In this document: in pieces, positions 31,521 through 43,542 of the stretch | Layout: the number at the start of each line of letters is the position of its first letter | How positions within the stretch are numbered: the first letter of the stretch is position 1 | Source of the DNA: Micropterix aruncella | Lineage: Eukaryota > Arthropoda > Insecta > Lepidoptera > Micropterigidae | Direction: 5' to 3' | NCBI GenBank assembly: GCA_944548615.1 | Contig: OX155973.1 | Location: forward strand, 1,596,561 to 1,660,560 | DNA: 64,000 bases | Notes under the pieces: generated by a model | The model's database searches: none | Seen by the model: the letters and a program-made list of their open reading frames with translations, nothing else | What the model was told of the DNA's origin: nothing | Made by a program: the position numbers and the translations under genes

Positions 31521-31984
31521 AGCTGTACTCAAATTTGAAAACAGGGTATAGTGTGTTCAAAATGGAACAAAAACATGGCAGCATCCTCACTATAAGCTCA
31601 AAGTTGAGGTCGCGATTTACATCCGCATTTCGAAATTTTCGTCCCTTATTTAATGTCACTCGTACACACTTTTCTCGCACATCACCTTTGCATTAAGCTT
31701 ATTCATAAACAGATTTTTTAAATATTTGATTATACAGATCTTTTTTTCATCAACTTTAAACGTAGCGATTAATTGGCTTTTAACTATAGATTATTAGATG
31801 GAATTATTTAATTGTCTAGATTGTAAGAAACCTGTTACCAAACTCCGATTTGGTATGTGCAAAATAAGTTTAGACGTTTTACAATAAACTTAATTAAAGT
31901 GAATGTCGTCAAATTTATTAAATAAATATGGATATAATAAAAAATGGTTTTGATTTTGTGATTATATGTGTTTTATATATGTTT
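31521..31984. other. brm downstream flank, candidate polyadenylation signals
   Basis: No gene. AATAAA at 31883-31888 and 31921-31926 could serve brm if the 3' UTR includes the repeats above, but this cannot be decided from sequence alone. Confidence 0.35.
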
Positions 31985-34090
31985 GTAATTACAGGGTGGG
32001 GCAAAATGCAATCCCTGATATGGCGGGTGAATTGTGGAAAATAGTTTAACATAAAAGAAACCGATTTTTATTTCAAAAAGTACATATCGATGTTGAAAGG
32101 CAATTCTGACTAAGCGGAATTGAGTAAACATTACAAGTTTAAAAAAAGGTATTTTAAATTCATCTAGTTTTTGGATTGAAATGATATCTAACAACTAGTG
32201 AATTTAAAATAACTTTTTTTTCAATATTTAGACTTTAAATCACTTTCCTGTAAAGTTTACTCATTGGCCCGTATTCCGTTTCTCGCAGGTGCCTAAATTG
32301 GGGTCTGAAAAGGCGCTAAAACGACGCTTAATTTTGAAGTGACGTTTTGGTATTCCCTTTCATGGGTCCTAACTGGCGCGTGCTTATGTAGGTGCTTAAA
32401 TTGACGTTAAGCACCGTCGAGACCCGTTTTAGTATTCCGTTTATACAACTGTCATGGCGGATGGGTCTTGTTCGGGGTCTTATCTAAGAACAGTCTAAAA
32501 TCGATCAGTCTTCGTCTGACAGCCGTGTAACTTGTTTTTGCTTGTGATTCCGAAGACTTTTCATGTTGCAATTTTCAAAGATGATTGCTCAGCATTGGTT
32601 TTTAAATCGAAGAAGGGATGATGAGCGCAGATTATCGTAAGTAAACGTTTATTCATATCTATATCTTGCCCTGAAAATCCTGTGTACTTTTTTTTTGTAG
32701 GTTATGATAAATCGCCCTGTATATTCTTGTTTAGGCGCATTATTTTTATTATTGTTGCCATTTTATTTTAAAACAAACGAAAACGTGAATCGACACACAA
32801 ACACGAAACGCCGGCGAGCTGTCAAAATTAAGACCCCGCTTTAGAACGGCCATAGACAAAACGGAAATTTTAAGAATTAAGACTGGTTCCTAATTTTGAT
32901 GAAACGGAATACATACAAAATAACGAAGGTGCTTAAGATCTTAATTTTTAGCACCAGCTTAGTTTAAGTCCGCGAGAAACGGAATTTTCATGGGTCCTAA
33001 CTAGCGCGTGCTTATCTAGAGATCATCAGGTGCTTAAATTGATGTTAAGCACCGTCGAGACTCTTTTTGGTATTCCATTTCAACAACTGTCACGGCGGAT
33101 GGGTTTTGTTCGGGGTCTTACTTAAGAACGGTCTAAAATCAATCAGTCCACTTCCGACAGCCGTGTAAATTGTTTTCTTTTTTCCATTCATTCAACTCCA
33201 AATTACATTCACAGTTATCAAATTATTTGTAAATTACGCACATAGGTATAACATGTTGATCAGTAGGACGCATGAACTTTTTAACAAAATAAAAGTAATG
33301 TAAATACCGATGCTATACCATCACCGGATTCGAAGTAATGACGTCGGTAAGGCGATCCTTCTGTGCCTTATTCGCCCGTTTTGCTGGTACATTCTCATTA
33401 TTACTGTTCATTTTATTTCAAAACAAACTAAAAAACCAAACGAAACGGCGCGGCGGCGAACGATCAGGCGACTGAACGAGCGGCGAGCTGTCAAAATTAA
33501 GACCCCGCTTTGGAACGGCCATAGTCAAAATGGAAATTTTAGGATTTAAGACCGGTTCTTAATTTTGATGAAACGGAATACCGACAAAATAACGAAGGTG
33601 CTTAAGTTCTTAATGTTTAGCACCAGCTTAGATTAAGCCCGCGAGAACGGAATACTGGCCAATGTCTCACTTAGTCAGGATTGCCTTTCAAGCGTCGATA
33701 TTTCGCCATTTTCTTTGCTCAACTTTTAAAGATAATATCGTCCAAGTGGCAACAAAATTTTCACTCACTCTTGCCAACATATCTTGTGGAATTTCGGTGA
33801 TTACATCCTCAGTGGCCTCCTTCAGAGCTTCCAGGGTTCAAGGTCGAACTTTGTAAACCGCAACATTAAAATAGCCACATGTAAAAAAGTCATAGGGGGT
33901 CAAATCTGGGGAGCAAGGGCATGAAACATGGGGGGATGAGATCAGGCGGCCGGGAAACATATGGTGCAAAACTTTGCGTGAACGACGAGCAGTGTGGACC
34001 AGTATGTTGAAACCAGAAGACTTCTATGTCATATTCTCTGGCATACTGTTCCATTTTGGGGCGTAAAAATGCACCATTTTAGCGCGCACT
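31985..34090 (-). pseudogene. Tc1/mariner-like transposase remnant split by a MITE
   Basis: On the - strand the piece from 34060 to 33660, read across several frame breaks, gives C-terminal DDE_3-like features (PPDLIP, MWLF, EIPQDMLARV-like, KGNPD). Part of the same 3' sequence recurs in inverse form at 32083-32130 (gaaaggcaattctgactaag), next to a terminus-like cagggtggggcaaaatgcaa at 31992. The whole is too decayed for subfamily assignment. Confidence 0.45.
32262..33664. repeat. MITE with partial tandem duplication (GGCCnGTATTCCG ends)
   Basis: The outer ends are inverse matches (GGCCCGTATTCCGTTTCTCG at 32269 and, reverse strand, GGCCAGTATTCCGTTCTCGC at 33660). The interior occurs twice: unit 1 to ~32985 and unit 2 from ~32988. 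Both contain gtgcttaaattg-acgttaagcaccg (a hairpin), gtcaaaattaagaccccgct and gaaggtgcttaag. Unit 2 lacks the first ~75 bp. Confidence 0.8.
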
Positions 34091-34395
34091 ACAATAGCGT
34101 GCTGAAGTGACAGTCACATTTGAGCCTTCTTCAAAAAGACTCAACTGTGACTGTTCAGACTCCATTGAATAAGGTTGGTTTGCGAGGACGGCTCCGCAAA
34201 TAGGTTGTGACCGACCTTGATTATAATTATCCGGAACAAAGAGACAAACTTTCGCTAACCTTCGATGCAGGGGCATAGCTATCGCCGTATCTGCCGTATC
34301 AATTATACGGGGCCCCTGGGCCACGGGGGCCCCCAACCTGACCTGACCTGACCTCGTATGTTCGAAATATTACAACCGGTGAAACTCCTGTCTTC

Positions 34396-34826
34396 TTCAA
34401 ACGAAGAGATATTAAACGCTTCCGGAAAACTCAGCTAAATGCAGTAAAGACATCTCAGTTATTCTGTATGACCATTTAAAGGCTCTAAAAACAAGCTTAA
34501 AATCTGAAATTCAAAAAATTTAATTCATTGAATTATTGCTGATACAATTCAAAAGTCTTGCATCCAGTTTTCCGGAGGTAATAACAGCATGCTTTTTATT
34601 CTTGACCCTTACAGTTACAACTGCAACTGCTGAAAGAAGTTTTTCAAAATTAAAACTAAAGATAAAAAATACCTATGAACTTCGATGGGACATGAACGCC
34701 TGTCAGACCTGTCACTATTGTCCATAGAGGCAGAAACTTTAGAAAAACTAAAGTCATCATCAGCTATAAATGATTTAATAAATCAGTTTGTTGAAAAAGA
34801 GGCAAGGAGAGAGTATTGTTTGTAAA
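34396..34826 (+). pseudogene. hAT transposase C-terminal dimerisation region, decayed
   Basis: The + strand reads ASSFPEVITACFLFLTLTVT and TATAERSFSKLKLKIKNTYE, then after a frameshift LSIEAETLEKLKSSSAI and INQFVEKEARRE. The AERSFSKLKLIKN stretch is the hallmark of the hAT dimerisation domain. The catalytic region is missing. Confidence 0.85.
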
Positions 34827-34863
34827 AATTTTGGAAAAGTGACAGATAGATAGGGTAGGGGGC

Positions 34864-35089
34864 CCAATAGATGAACATTTAAGGATCTGGCCGACTTTAT
34901 GATGGTTTTTTATGGCTTTATATAGCCTATTTCCTTTTACGTATATGTACATTTTATAGCTAATTTAATTAGGATTATGCCTATATTTTTCATTTTAGTT
35001 TAAAGGGATACTACAATTTTATAAAAAATATAAACTGTGAAAAAGTCGAAAATGACCAGTAGTTGAACGCTTGTGTCCTATCTATGAAC
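34864..35089. repeat. Subterminal 13-mers, left end of pogo-like element
   Basis: CCAATAGATGAAC at 34864, CCAGTAGTTGAAC at 35056 and CCTATCTATGAAC at 35077, all in the same orientation. They match the array at the other end. Confidence 0.8.
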
Positions 35090-35263
35090 ATTAACGGCCC
35101 AGATTATGAACTAAGAAAAATAGGAAACAAGAACAAACTAAGTTTAATAGAAAGAAACTAAGTTTAAGACTAAGTTACATAGAAAATACACTTTTATAAT
35201 AAATTGTTTTACATACATTTTATTAGAATGTCGTACAATTTTCAAATATAATGAGACAAACTT

Positions 35264-38034
35264 TTACTCACACATTTTCAGATCAAATACGGCGTTTGAA
35301 AATAACAACAATCCTCGTCGACTATAAGAGGGCATTTGCAAAACTTCTTTTATACTGTTAACAGAAACTTCTGAAAGGTCTGAAACAGCTGGATTCACAA
35401 AATAAGTTAAAGTATCCAATTTGCTGCCTTTCTTTCTTAAAAATTTTACTTTATACGTTGTCTTCTCCGTATTTATCATTACAACCTTTCCTACGTAATA
35501 GCGGTCTCTCTTATTAGTAGAAAAAACGACAACGACGTGTGTACCATATGTTATTGAATTCGATAGTTCTTGTAGGCTTTTGGAGTTTCCAGAAATTATT
35601 TTCACATTGGTATTTATTACATTATCCTTATTGTTTTCTTTGTCTGTGTGAAATCCCTTTTCAATAGAAGCTTTAGCCTTCAAAATATCATTAGCCACGA
35701 ACGTGCTACTATTTCTTTTCTTAATTTTAGTACGATTTTTTATTAGTGGCTTTTCAGCATTCTTTTTTTCTCTCATTATTTTTCGAAGCAGTATAGCCTC
35801 TTCTTTTTCTTTCTTCTCCGTTTCTTTTTTTTGCATTATCTCCTTAAATTTTTTCGATGTAATTGCCAATGGTATGGGTGAACATTTTCTTTTTATTGTC
35901 GATTTCTTCTGACTCTCAGGATATATCAAAATCTCGCCAATGCTTTTAAATTTATTTTCATTAACCTCAAATTTCCTTTTTGTTTGGAGTACTACTTCTT
36001 TTCGGTCAACTAGTTCATTACTTAAAACTGTAATTTGTTTAGATAGTGGTATCACACACATTGCCGAAGTACTTGGTTCACAGTCAGTTACTGCTGAACT
36101 TGAAGCAACTGAGTCAATGACTTTTAAAACATCAATATGGGAAGAATTATTTGTACTCCCTGCCTTATGTATTTCTGTTTCATCAGGCAGTGTCGTCACT
36201 GGTGAATCATGTCTAGAATATTTCCACGGTAATGGTATAGAAATTGAAGTATCGATTAGATGAACAGAATCGTTGGACTCATTTTTTGTCATCGGTGAAT
36301 CATAAATAGGTATTTCGTTATCAGTGTTAGCCATAATCATAGGCAAATTGCTTAAAGTTTTGGACACTATAGGCGTAGATATTTGATTATTCGATAGGAT
36401 GTCATTGAAATCTTCAAAAATGTAAGTTATGCCATTGATATCAATTGGCATGTCTTGAATATTTAAAGCTTCATCTATAATGGCATTAGTATCCATAGAA
36501 ATTCCTTTATACGATGCATATGTTGATAAATTTACTGGACAGTCCAGCTTTACCGAATTACAAGTGAGATTTGATTGGGTAATTTCGTTGGACGTAATAG
36601 TTTGGGAGTCACATTTTTGAGTTGAAGACGCTGATTCAATCGATGTATCAGTATTTTCTTTATTTTGTTCTGTTTTGTTTTTGCATGCTTTCCATATATT
36701 ATATAGTTTAATGTTGCAACATACTTCAGGAGTAGATTCACACTCAATAAAATTGTTTCTAGTTTTGTCATCCATATATCGCTCTAAAACTTTTAGAGTT
36801 ACAGCATAGTCTTCGTTTGTCACTTTATTTTTTCCATTTTCAATTATATTTTTCCTAGTTGGTATACATTTACTATAATCAATAGCATCGGCGTTAAATG
36901 GAAATAGCCCGCAAGCACGGAAACCATTTTTGATGGTTTCTTTCGTTATAGCTTTTAGCGATCCTGACAGTATTTTAGCAAAATTTGATTTATTTACGGT
37001 TGTATTATTAGTGCGTTTAAATTGCCTTATATCATTTTTCCATTGCGCTTTTAGTGACCTAAAAATGGACACATCACATGGTTGAAGCATGTGTTGGGCA
37101 ACAGACAGTAGAGTATAAGATCTTTTTCTCTACAAAATTCGTGCAATTGTAAGTTAACATGTGATTTGTGTCCATCAAGTAGTAGCAATATTGGCATTGT
37201 AATGTTCTTTCCAATGATCCAGGGATAGAAAATATTCACAATATAGTCATAAAAAGTATCTCCAGTCATCCAACCAGATTTTGAGCGTCCTATTCCCCAA
37301 TCATCAGGGACGGAATTCACTATTTCTTTTGATATCCGCTTCAATGGGTAAACTACCATTGGAGGTGCAATATCGCCATTGGCAGAAAAATTACACAGTG
37401 TGGTGATACATTCTTTCTCCTTCGCAATAGCTACGTCGTACGTATTCCGATAATTTTTTGCTCCTAGTACGACTCCTGATTTTGGGCAGAGTTGAATTCC
37501 TGTCTCATCTAAATTAAAGATGCGGCGTGGGTCGTTGAGAATGTCTGATTGGTTCTCTTGATCTAGGTACGTCTTTAAGGCTTGAAACCATTCTCTGATC
37601 ATCTTCTCACTTATCACGGCTCTAGAACGGGAAATAATCTCGGTATTTCTCTTAGTTATGTTAGGGTGTCTATTTAAGAACAGGCGTATCCATTTTCTTC
37701 CTGGCCGCCCACCCGGAAATTCTTTTGTTCTGATGGAATTCTCCATGAAGTGTTGAACAGAATCCTTAACGTCTTCGATATTCATAGCATATCCAATTTT
37801 GGACATGTTTATTATCCATGTCGCGAGTTTATTCTCCTCATGATCCGTTAATATTGTGGCAGGACCTTTTTTAGACTCCAGTGGAACTTTGCCTCGCACC
37901 TTGTTGTGCAAAGTTCCCTTTGGTATTCCAAATTGCAGGCTGGCCCGATGTAACGAAATTGCGTTCGACTTTATAAGCTTCACTGCTGTTTCTAAAGACT
38001 TCTGCGAGTATTTCTTCTCAACCTTCGGTGACAT
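35264..38034 (-). pseudogene. pogo-type transposase with long C-terminal extension, one frameshift
   Basis: Starts MSPKVEKKYSQKSLETAVKL (38034) with an N-terminal pipsqueak-type helix-turn-helix, then a CENP-B-like DNA-binding part (GRKWIRLFLNRHPNITKRN) and the DDE_1 catalytic core: first Asp in FNLDETGIQ, second in LLLLDGHKSH, third in MLQPCDVSIF. A frameshift at about 37085, right after CLLPN, separates the second and third Asp. The remaining ~600 residues are Ser/Thr/Asn-rich with a Lys/Glu coiled stretch (KEIMQKKETEKKEKEEAILL) and end in a small beta-rich Tudor-like module (THVVVVFSTNKRDRYYVGKV). Apart from the frameshift it looks recent. Confidence 0.9.
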
Positions 38035-38381
38035 CTGGCAAATAAATATATTATATAATATACATTAATATTGTGGTGAATTATATAATAGGCGTAAATA
38101 AATAGATCTAAATACACGTATTTGCTTATTAGAGTGATTGTCAAGGACCATGCCATGTTTAAGTAATATGAAATCAGGACAGAAGTAAATAATTAAGTGT
38201 TAATTATATATTTAGAAGTAATGTTGATTAGTTTGTATAAACGTTTTGGTGCTAGAAAATCATTTCAGTAATTAAAAAAATTGCCTTTTGTTATCGAAAC
38301 ACATACGTATAACTAGCTTATCCGATTTTTTGATTATAAATTGACCTCCTCGGCTCAAATTTCACTTAATGGATACCGCCG

Positions 38382-38727
38382 CCATTAGTTGAACGAATAT
38401 TATTTGTTCGTTCAAGTATTGGTGTCAATATCCAATAGATGAACATCATACAAAAATGTTCGTTCATCTATTGGTCTCGGTACCCAATAATTGAACACCA
38501 TACAAACTATTTTCAACAGAAACTCTTTAATTACAATGGAAACAGAAGTTCATGTTTTGGTAGTAATATAAATAATAAAATGCTTTAGTCATTCATGCCA
38601 CTATTGTCAAATAAAATAATCCAGTCGTGCGTCAAAAACGCTAATCTTCTTTTCGTGGAAATACCCAATAAATGAACGACGTTCAACTATTGGGTTTCAG
38701 TTAACTTTTGAGGACCATTACTTGAAC
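38382..38727. repeat. Subterminal 13-mers, right-end cluster of pogo-like element
   Basis: Eight or so copies of CCAATAnnTGAAC or its complement at 38382, 38410, 38432, 38462, 38484, 38665, 38681 and 38715, in both orientations, plus two at 39791 and 39809 near the TIR. Likely transposase binding sites (inference). Confidence 0.82.
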
Positions 38728-38974
38728 AGCGGTTTCTAAATAACACAACTGATTTTAATGTCCGTAAAACTCTTTTAACAGTCTATAACATAGTCTATAT
38801 TTCATCCATAGCATTAGAGTCATGATCTGACAATTCAAATTCGAACAATCAACGAAAAAGCTTAGTGATGGTAAGTGCATACCTTAGAAGGTTTCCATAC
38901 AAAAGTAACGAATCCCTCCAGGCACAATTTCAACGCGCTATCCTGTCAAGACTGGTCGCAATACTGACACCAAA

Positions 38975-39682
38975 CAGTGTTGCCAAGTGTTGGGCTTGAC
39001 TAGTCGCCGATTTCAGCAGAAAAGATAGCCTAAAGTAGCCGTTTTGAAAAAAAAATTTTTTTTTGCTAATAAAAAGGATTGCAGGCCATAGCTATAAATA
39101 GAAGAATTGAAATCATTCTAGGCCGTTACAGATATTTTTTAAAAATGATCGAGATTAGTACATAAAAAAAACAAACATTGGATAAAACAAGATTGTATGA
39201 TAAAATAGAACAAAATTACCTAGATACCTTACTAAGATTACCATTTTTTATAAAGCTACTATATTTGTGAACACGATACCATGAACCATACATAAATGTA
39301 CAATGTACTATTACCAATAACCTATAATAATTACATTATTGAAAAAAAACTAATTTTCATAACTAGGTACTTTAAACTTTTACACAGAAAGTTTGCAAAA
39401 ATCAATTACATGCTTACAAAAAACAATTACGTAATATTAAACTAAGCCATACCAAGTTAAGGTTAACAAGGGGAAATTATTTATCTTAAAAACATTACAA
39501 GTTACCCATTAATAAACAAGTTCGGCACCATTAATAAACAAAATCGTTGTCGCCGTACAAATTGAAATCGAAAAACTGTTGTAGCCTAAATCGGCGACAG
39601 GCGATTTTTGGTATATTTTGGTCGCCGATGACCCATTGGAGGTAGCCTAAATGGCGACATATCGCCTAAGTTGGCAACACTG
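38975..39682. mobile_element. Non-autonomous hAT element nested in the pogo-like element
   Basis: 12-bp perfect inverted ends CAGTGTTGCCAA, flanked by the 8-bp direct repeat ACACCAAA (38967-38974, 39683-39690). Internal subterminal copies of tcgccgat and gcctaaa occur near both ends. No coding sequence. Confidence 0.9.
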
Positions 39683-39973
39683 ACACCAAATTCTACACAT
39701 GCATAGGGATGTCATTGCCATTACGCAAAAAAAATGTTTCCCCAACAGAAAAAAATACCATTTCTTAGGATATTCGAAAAACCGTCAAATGTTCATCTTC
39801 TGGGGGATGTTCATCTTTTGGGCCCCCTACCCTAATTATGAAGAATAAATATTTCTTTTAATTTTATGCAAACATGTTTTTTCTTTTGTGAGGAATCTTT
39901 ACCCTTCCTAAGGGCCCTCAAACAAATTTTTATACAGGGCCCCGCCAAGGCACACTTCACCACTGCTTCGATG

Positions 39974-40231
39974 CTATGATTATCAACTCTGCATGGATCA
40001 TAAAAACATATCACGGAGAGCATTTCTAGGCGCATTTTAAGGCAATTATAGCGCACCAGTCTAGTAAAAAACTAGTAGGGCATAAATAATGATAGTATCC
40101 ATATTGCTCAAAATATATGAATTGTAATCCAACATAGAGATATAAAGATCCTCATGTGGGTTCCATATACCTGCATTAAGTTTCAAATCTACTTCTTGAA
40201 TTATAAATTGAATTATACATTGTGAAAATGC
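39974..40231. other. Flank of the hAT element, no gene
   Basis: Unclassified AT-rich sequence between the hAT target site and the next MITE. Confidence 0.4.
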
Positions 40232-40235
40232 TTAA

Positions 40236-40351
40236 CCCGTTGAGTATGATACGACCAAATCTGGTTGTGAAACAATTATCCGTTGAGTATGATACGACCA
40301 GATCTGGTCGCGCGTTTTTTTCACTTCTTTGACGTTCTCATATTTATTCAT
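40236..40351. mobile_element. TTAA MITE (CCCTTGGAGTA family), copy D, truncated
   Basis: TTAA at 40232-40235, then CCCGTTGAGTATGATACGAC and the two ACCAAATCTGGT/ACCAGATCTGGT subterminal repeats. It stops at ...catatttattcata, where the GTTA tail of a LINE begins; the other half is missing. Confidence 0.82.
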
Positions 40352-41395
40352 AGTTAGTTAGTTTGACTGGGCTTTTTCCCGCACTTGGCCTCTTGATTGA
40401 GCCGTTGTGCGTGGCTCATGTTTCCATTTATGTTACTCCAGCCAACCCAGGCTGTCCCAGAAGGTTAGCAGCCTGTTTGGGTTGCTACAGGCCTCCGGGA
40501 GAGATGCTGGAGATTGTAGTATTCTTGCCCGTTGCTCTGCCACGCTCCTGCATTCCATGAGCACATGCTGTGGCGTTTCTTCTTCCTCCATGCATCCTCT
40601 GCATAGAGGGCTGTCTGTCACACCTATGGTAAACAGGTGTTTGTTTAGGGGACAGTGGCCTGTCATAGTACCTATGACTTTACGGATTTTGTCCCTTTTT
40701 AATCTGGTGAGGTTGCGGGCAAGTTTTTTGGACGCTTCCGGAACCGCGTTCTTTGTTTGCCTGCATCCTGCGTTTTTTTTTCCATTCTGTGAGGTGGGTT
40801 TCTTCGGTGTTCCTGCATAGCCATGTTTTTATTTGGGCCTGGGGAATGGGCATCAAGGGTTCCGGTCCATATACTATTTCCTTTGATCCCCTTTTGGCCA
40901 GTTCGTCCGCCGCGTCATTGCCCAGTGAGTCACTGTGCCCTTTAATCCATTGCAGGGTCACTTTATTTGACCCTGCAATGGATTGAAGCGCATTGTGGCA
41001 TTCCAGTACGAGGACTGAGGTTATCGTATTTTTTGCTAGCGCTTGTAGCACGGAGGCACTGTTGGAGACAAATTTCAAACTTACGTCTCCGACATCTTTG
41101 GCTGCGACTGCCTGTGCTGCTCTGGTGATGCCAATGCATTCTGCTTGGAAGATCGTATTTAAGTTGCCTAGGGTAGTTGATATTTTGATGTTTAGATCAT
41201 TTGAGAAGACGCCGGCTCCTGTACCTTGAGTGGTTTTGGAGCCGTCTGTGGTATATCCTTACTTCATTTGTACCAGAGTGATCTGCTGGTTCTGCAATGA
41301 GTTGGATATTGTATCTACGATCAAAGATATGATGGCATATTATTCTGTCCATGGGTGCGTCCAGAAGAGGAATTTCTTCTAAAACCCGTTTCAGA
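40352..41395 (-). mobile_element. RNase H-type LINE fragment (copy 3)
   Basis: Longest of the three copies. On the - strand it includes more RNase H sequence (41230-40830; LKFVSNSASVLQALAKNTIT, WIKGHSDSLGNDAADELAKR) and the zinc-knuckle tail (CRGCMEEEETPQHVLMEC) to the stop at ~40433. In this copy the Asp of VSDSAS is Asn. The 3' end is GTTAGTTAG at 40352. Confidence 0.87.
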
Positions 41396-41412
41396 ATTTT
41401 TGAGTGTGGTGT

Positions 41413-41819
41413 TTCTGTGTATATAAATAAATATATTTATATTTAATTTTAGGTATGATATAAAGATATTATAATGAATATACTTAAGATAAAATTATGT
41501 CCATGAACTAAAATGAATAATGAATCAAATAATGAAGTTATCAAATGAATAATGAATCTATAATGAATCTAATAATGAATACTAAAATGAATAATGAATC
41601 AAATAATAATGGTACAAATAATGAAATCAACTTAAATGAGTTATTCTTCTTAAATGAGCTTCTGACCAACTTAAATGAGCTTCTGACTAGAATCTAGTCA
41701 GAAGCTTTTGAAGTGAAAGATATTATTTTAGGCGATTTTTTATTGTATTGACCTCTCAAAAAATTATAGCAAAAATCCCCATTTCCGCTGATATCATTTT
41801 TTTCTTTAACCCTTGGAGT
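41413..41819. other. LINE 3' UTR relic and AT-rich filler
   Basis: 41413-41530 matches the 3' UTR of the LINE at 10508 (ttatatttaattttaggtatg, aaaattatgtcc). It is followed by a short degenerate array of aaatgaataatgaatc units (41508-41620) and ttaaatgagcttctgac repeats. Confidence 0.6.
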
Positions 41820-42115
41820 AAATGGGTATTTTCATGGATGCATCTGTCTCTTTTGCAGGATTTTCGGCGACATCGACCTTAAAGTACTATAACTACGAAA
41901 CTACTACACCAATCATAAAAAAAACAACTGCACAATGATTGCATTGAAATTTCGAATATAGAATATTGAAATATCATTTCGTAAAACAATTAGATAATTA
42001 CGAATAAATATGAGAACGTCAAAGAAGTGTAAAAAACGCGCGACCAGATTTGGTCGACTCGTACTCAACGGATAATTGTTTCGCGACCAGATTTGGTTGA
42101 CTCATACTCAACGGG
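41820..42115. mobile_element. TTAA MITE (CCCTTGGAGTA family), copy E
   Basis: 296 bp, TTAA at 41816-41819 and 42116-42119, full length and nearly identical to copy A; both subterminal ACCAGATTTGGT repeats are present. Confidence 0.9.
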
Positions 42116-42485
42116 TTAATAGACACCCTTCAGAACTGACCAATCTTTAGAGATACTTTTTTCTGAGGTATAAGTAAAATGCATATTTTTTAAAAAACTC
42201 AAATATATTTGGTTTACAGACAATACAGACTGGTTACAGACTGTGTCATATGTTAACACTAGAACGACGGACGTCCCAAAAGTGAAATTAAAATTGCGTA
42301 TCGTAACTTCGACTAATAAATTTTATCAAAACTTGCCCTAAATTTATGACATTTGTCAAAACTATTTTTTATTTTTTTGTTTGGGGCTTTTCTAAGGTCT
42401 TTATGAGCTTTGTAACACTGCGACCATTGCTGATCTAACTTTGAGGCGAAAGCAAATATTTGTGGCTCAAAGGGTTTGGAATATA

Positions 42486-42975
42486 CAGTAGAATTCCAAT
42501 TAACCGAATCAATTGGGACCGGACCCCATTCGGATAATTGGATTCTTTTCCGAAAAAAGGGTCTATTTTTATTAATTACTGTATGTATGTTAAAATGGGA
42601 AAAATACTGTTTTAAACGAAAAAGAGCTTTTAGTTCATTTCTTAGCCAGCTGTTACTTGTCTTAAAGGACGAGCAACGAAGTTTCTGAACTAAGATCTTA
42701 GCCTTTTCACAAACATTCGAACCCAAAATTGAGTTTCCCATAGAAGGTTGCTGCAAAACCACTTGAAAACGGCATTTTCTAAAGCTTTGTTGTTGCTGCC
42801 TTCACTGATTTTCTAGAAGAACTTTTATCTCCGTTTTCAAGCTCTGACACAAAGTTTAAAATTGTAGGTTTGGCGAATCGCAGTACGTTTCCGTCATTTC
42901 CGTAATTTTTTCTGTTCAAATTTTGGATAATCAGCAATTCGGATATTCAGAGTGCGCATAATTGGCGTTCTACTG
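42486..42975 (-). mobile_element. Tigger/pogo-like remnant with TIRs (copy 1)
   Basis: CAGTAGAATTCCAATTAACC at the left and, reverse strand, CAGTAGAACGCCAATTATGC at the right, with TA on both sides. The - strand within and beside it reads SNVCEKAKILVQKLRCSSFK and TSNSWLRNELKAL, resembling the second helix-turn-helix of Tigger transposases. Internally deleted and inactive. Confidence 0.78.
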
Positions 42976-43542
42976 TATATTAATGTTACCGTAGAACGAC
43001 GGATGTCCCAAATTTAGAACAGTCATGTTTATCCATTTCCACCCATTTGTAAGAATTTTCGTTGAATTTTTTCACATATTATTTCCTTTCTTCAGTTGTA
43101 GGATAAATTCAATGAATTTAGTCAATGCTTTAAAAAGTAGTCAACATCCGCCGTTTTAGTGTTAAGTTAATAAATTTTAAACATGTAATTACCGAAAATT
43201 TGAAAAACTTGACAATGATAGTTTTTTTCCATAACTCTTTCTATAAGTTTGTTGAAAAACTCAGAGACAACAAACTGTCAAATGTGGTTATGAATTATTC
43301 TTTGAAAGATAACATTATTATTAGGACAGAAAACCAAAGGAATAATCATGAACATCTGACAAATCGATACAAATAACGTGAAAATGCACAGAAAAGTGTT
43401 GTTGTTATAACTAGCATGCGAGATTTTTAAACATCTTTATCAAAATAATATAATATGGCAGGCTTCGTTGAAAATTTCGATTAGCTTAAAAAATTATATC
43501 ACATTCTTATAAGTAATGGCAAAATATCTACATAAGTAATAT
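42976..43542. other. 3' flank of the zinc-finger gene
   Basis: No gene recognised. It should include the zinc-finger gene's 3' UTR (- strand), but no strong AATAAA was noted. Confidence 0.4.

Larger units (their letters stand above)
34853..39832 (-). mobile_element. pogo-like DNA transposon, 5 kb, TA duplication
   Basis: TIRs begin GGGTAGGGGGCCCAATAGAT (left) and GGGTAGGGGGCCCAAAAGAT (right, reverse strand), with TA at 34851-34852 and 39833-39834. It carries one - strand transposase gene (38034 to 35264) with a frameshift, an array of subterminal CCAATAnnTGAAC repeats, and a nested 708-bp hAT element (38975-39682). Single-gene layout, TA target and pogo-type DDE agree with Tc1/mariner, pogo clade. 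Confidence 0.92.
34268..39965 (+). mobile_element. hAT element remnant with 8-bp target duplication, host of a pogo element
   Basis: CTTCGATG occurs directly before the left end (34260-34267, then CAGGGGCATAGCTATCG) and directly after the right end (39966-39973, preceded by CACTTCACCACTG). Ends are imperfect CAG..CTG inverse repeats, as in hAT elements. Without the pogo insertion the element is only ~718 bp, an internally deleted derivative keeping the 3' end of a transposase. Confidence 0.75.

Noticed and set aside
34315..34360. GC-rich palindromic string with ggggcccc and a cctgacctgacctg run
   Set aside because: Part of the hAT remnant's left end; a short simple repeat, not a separate feature.
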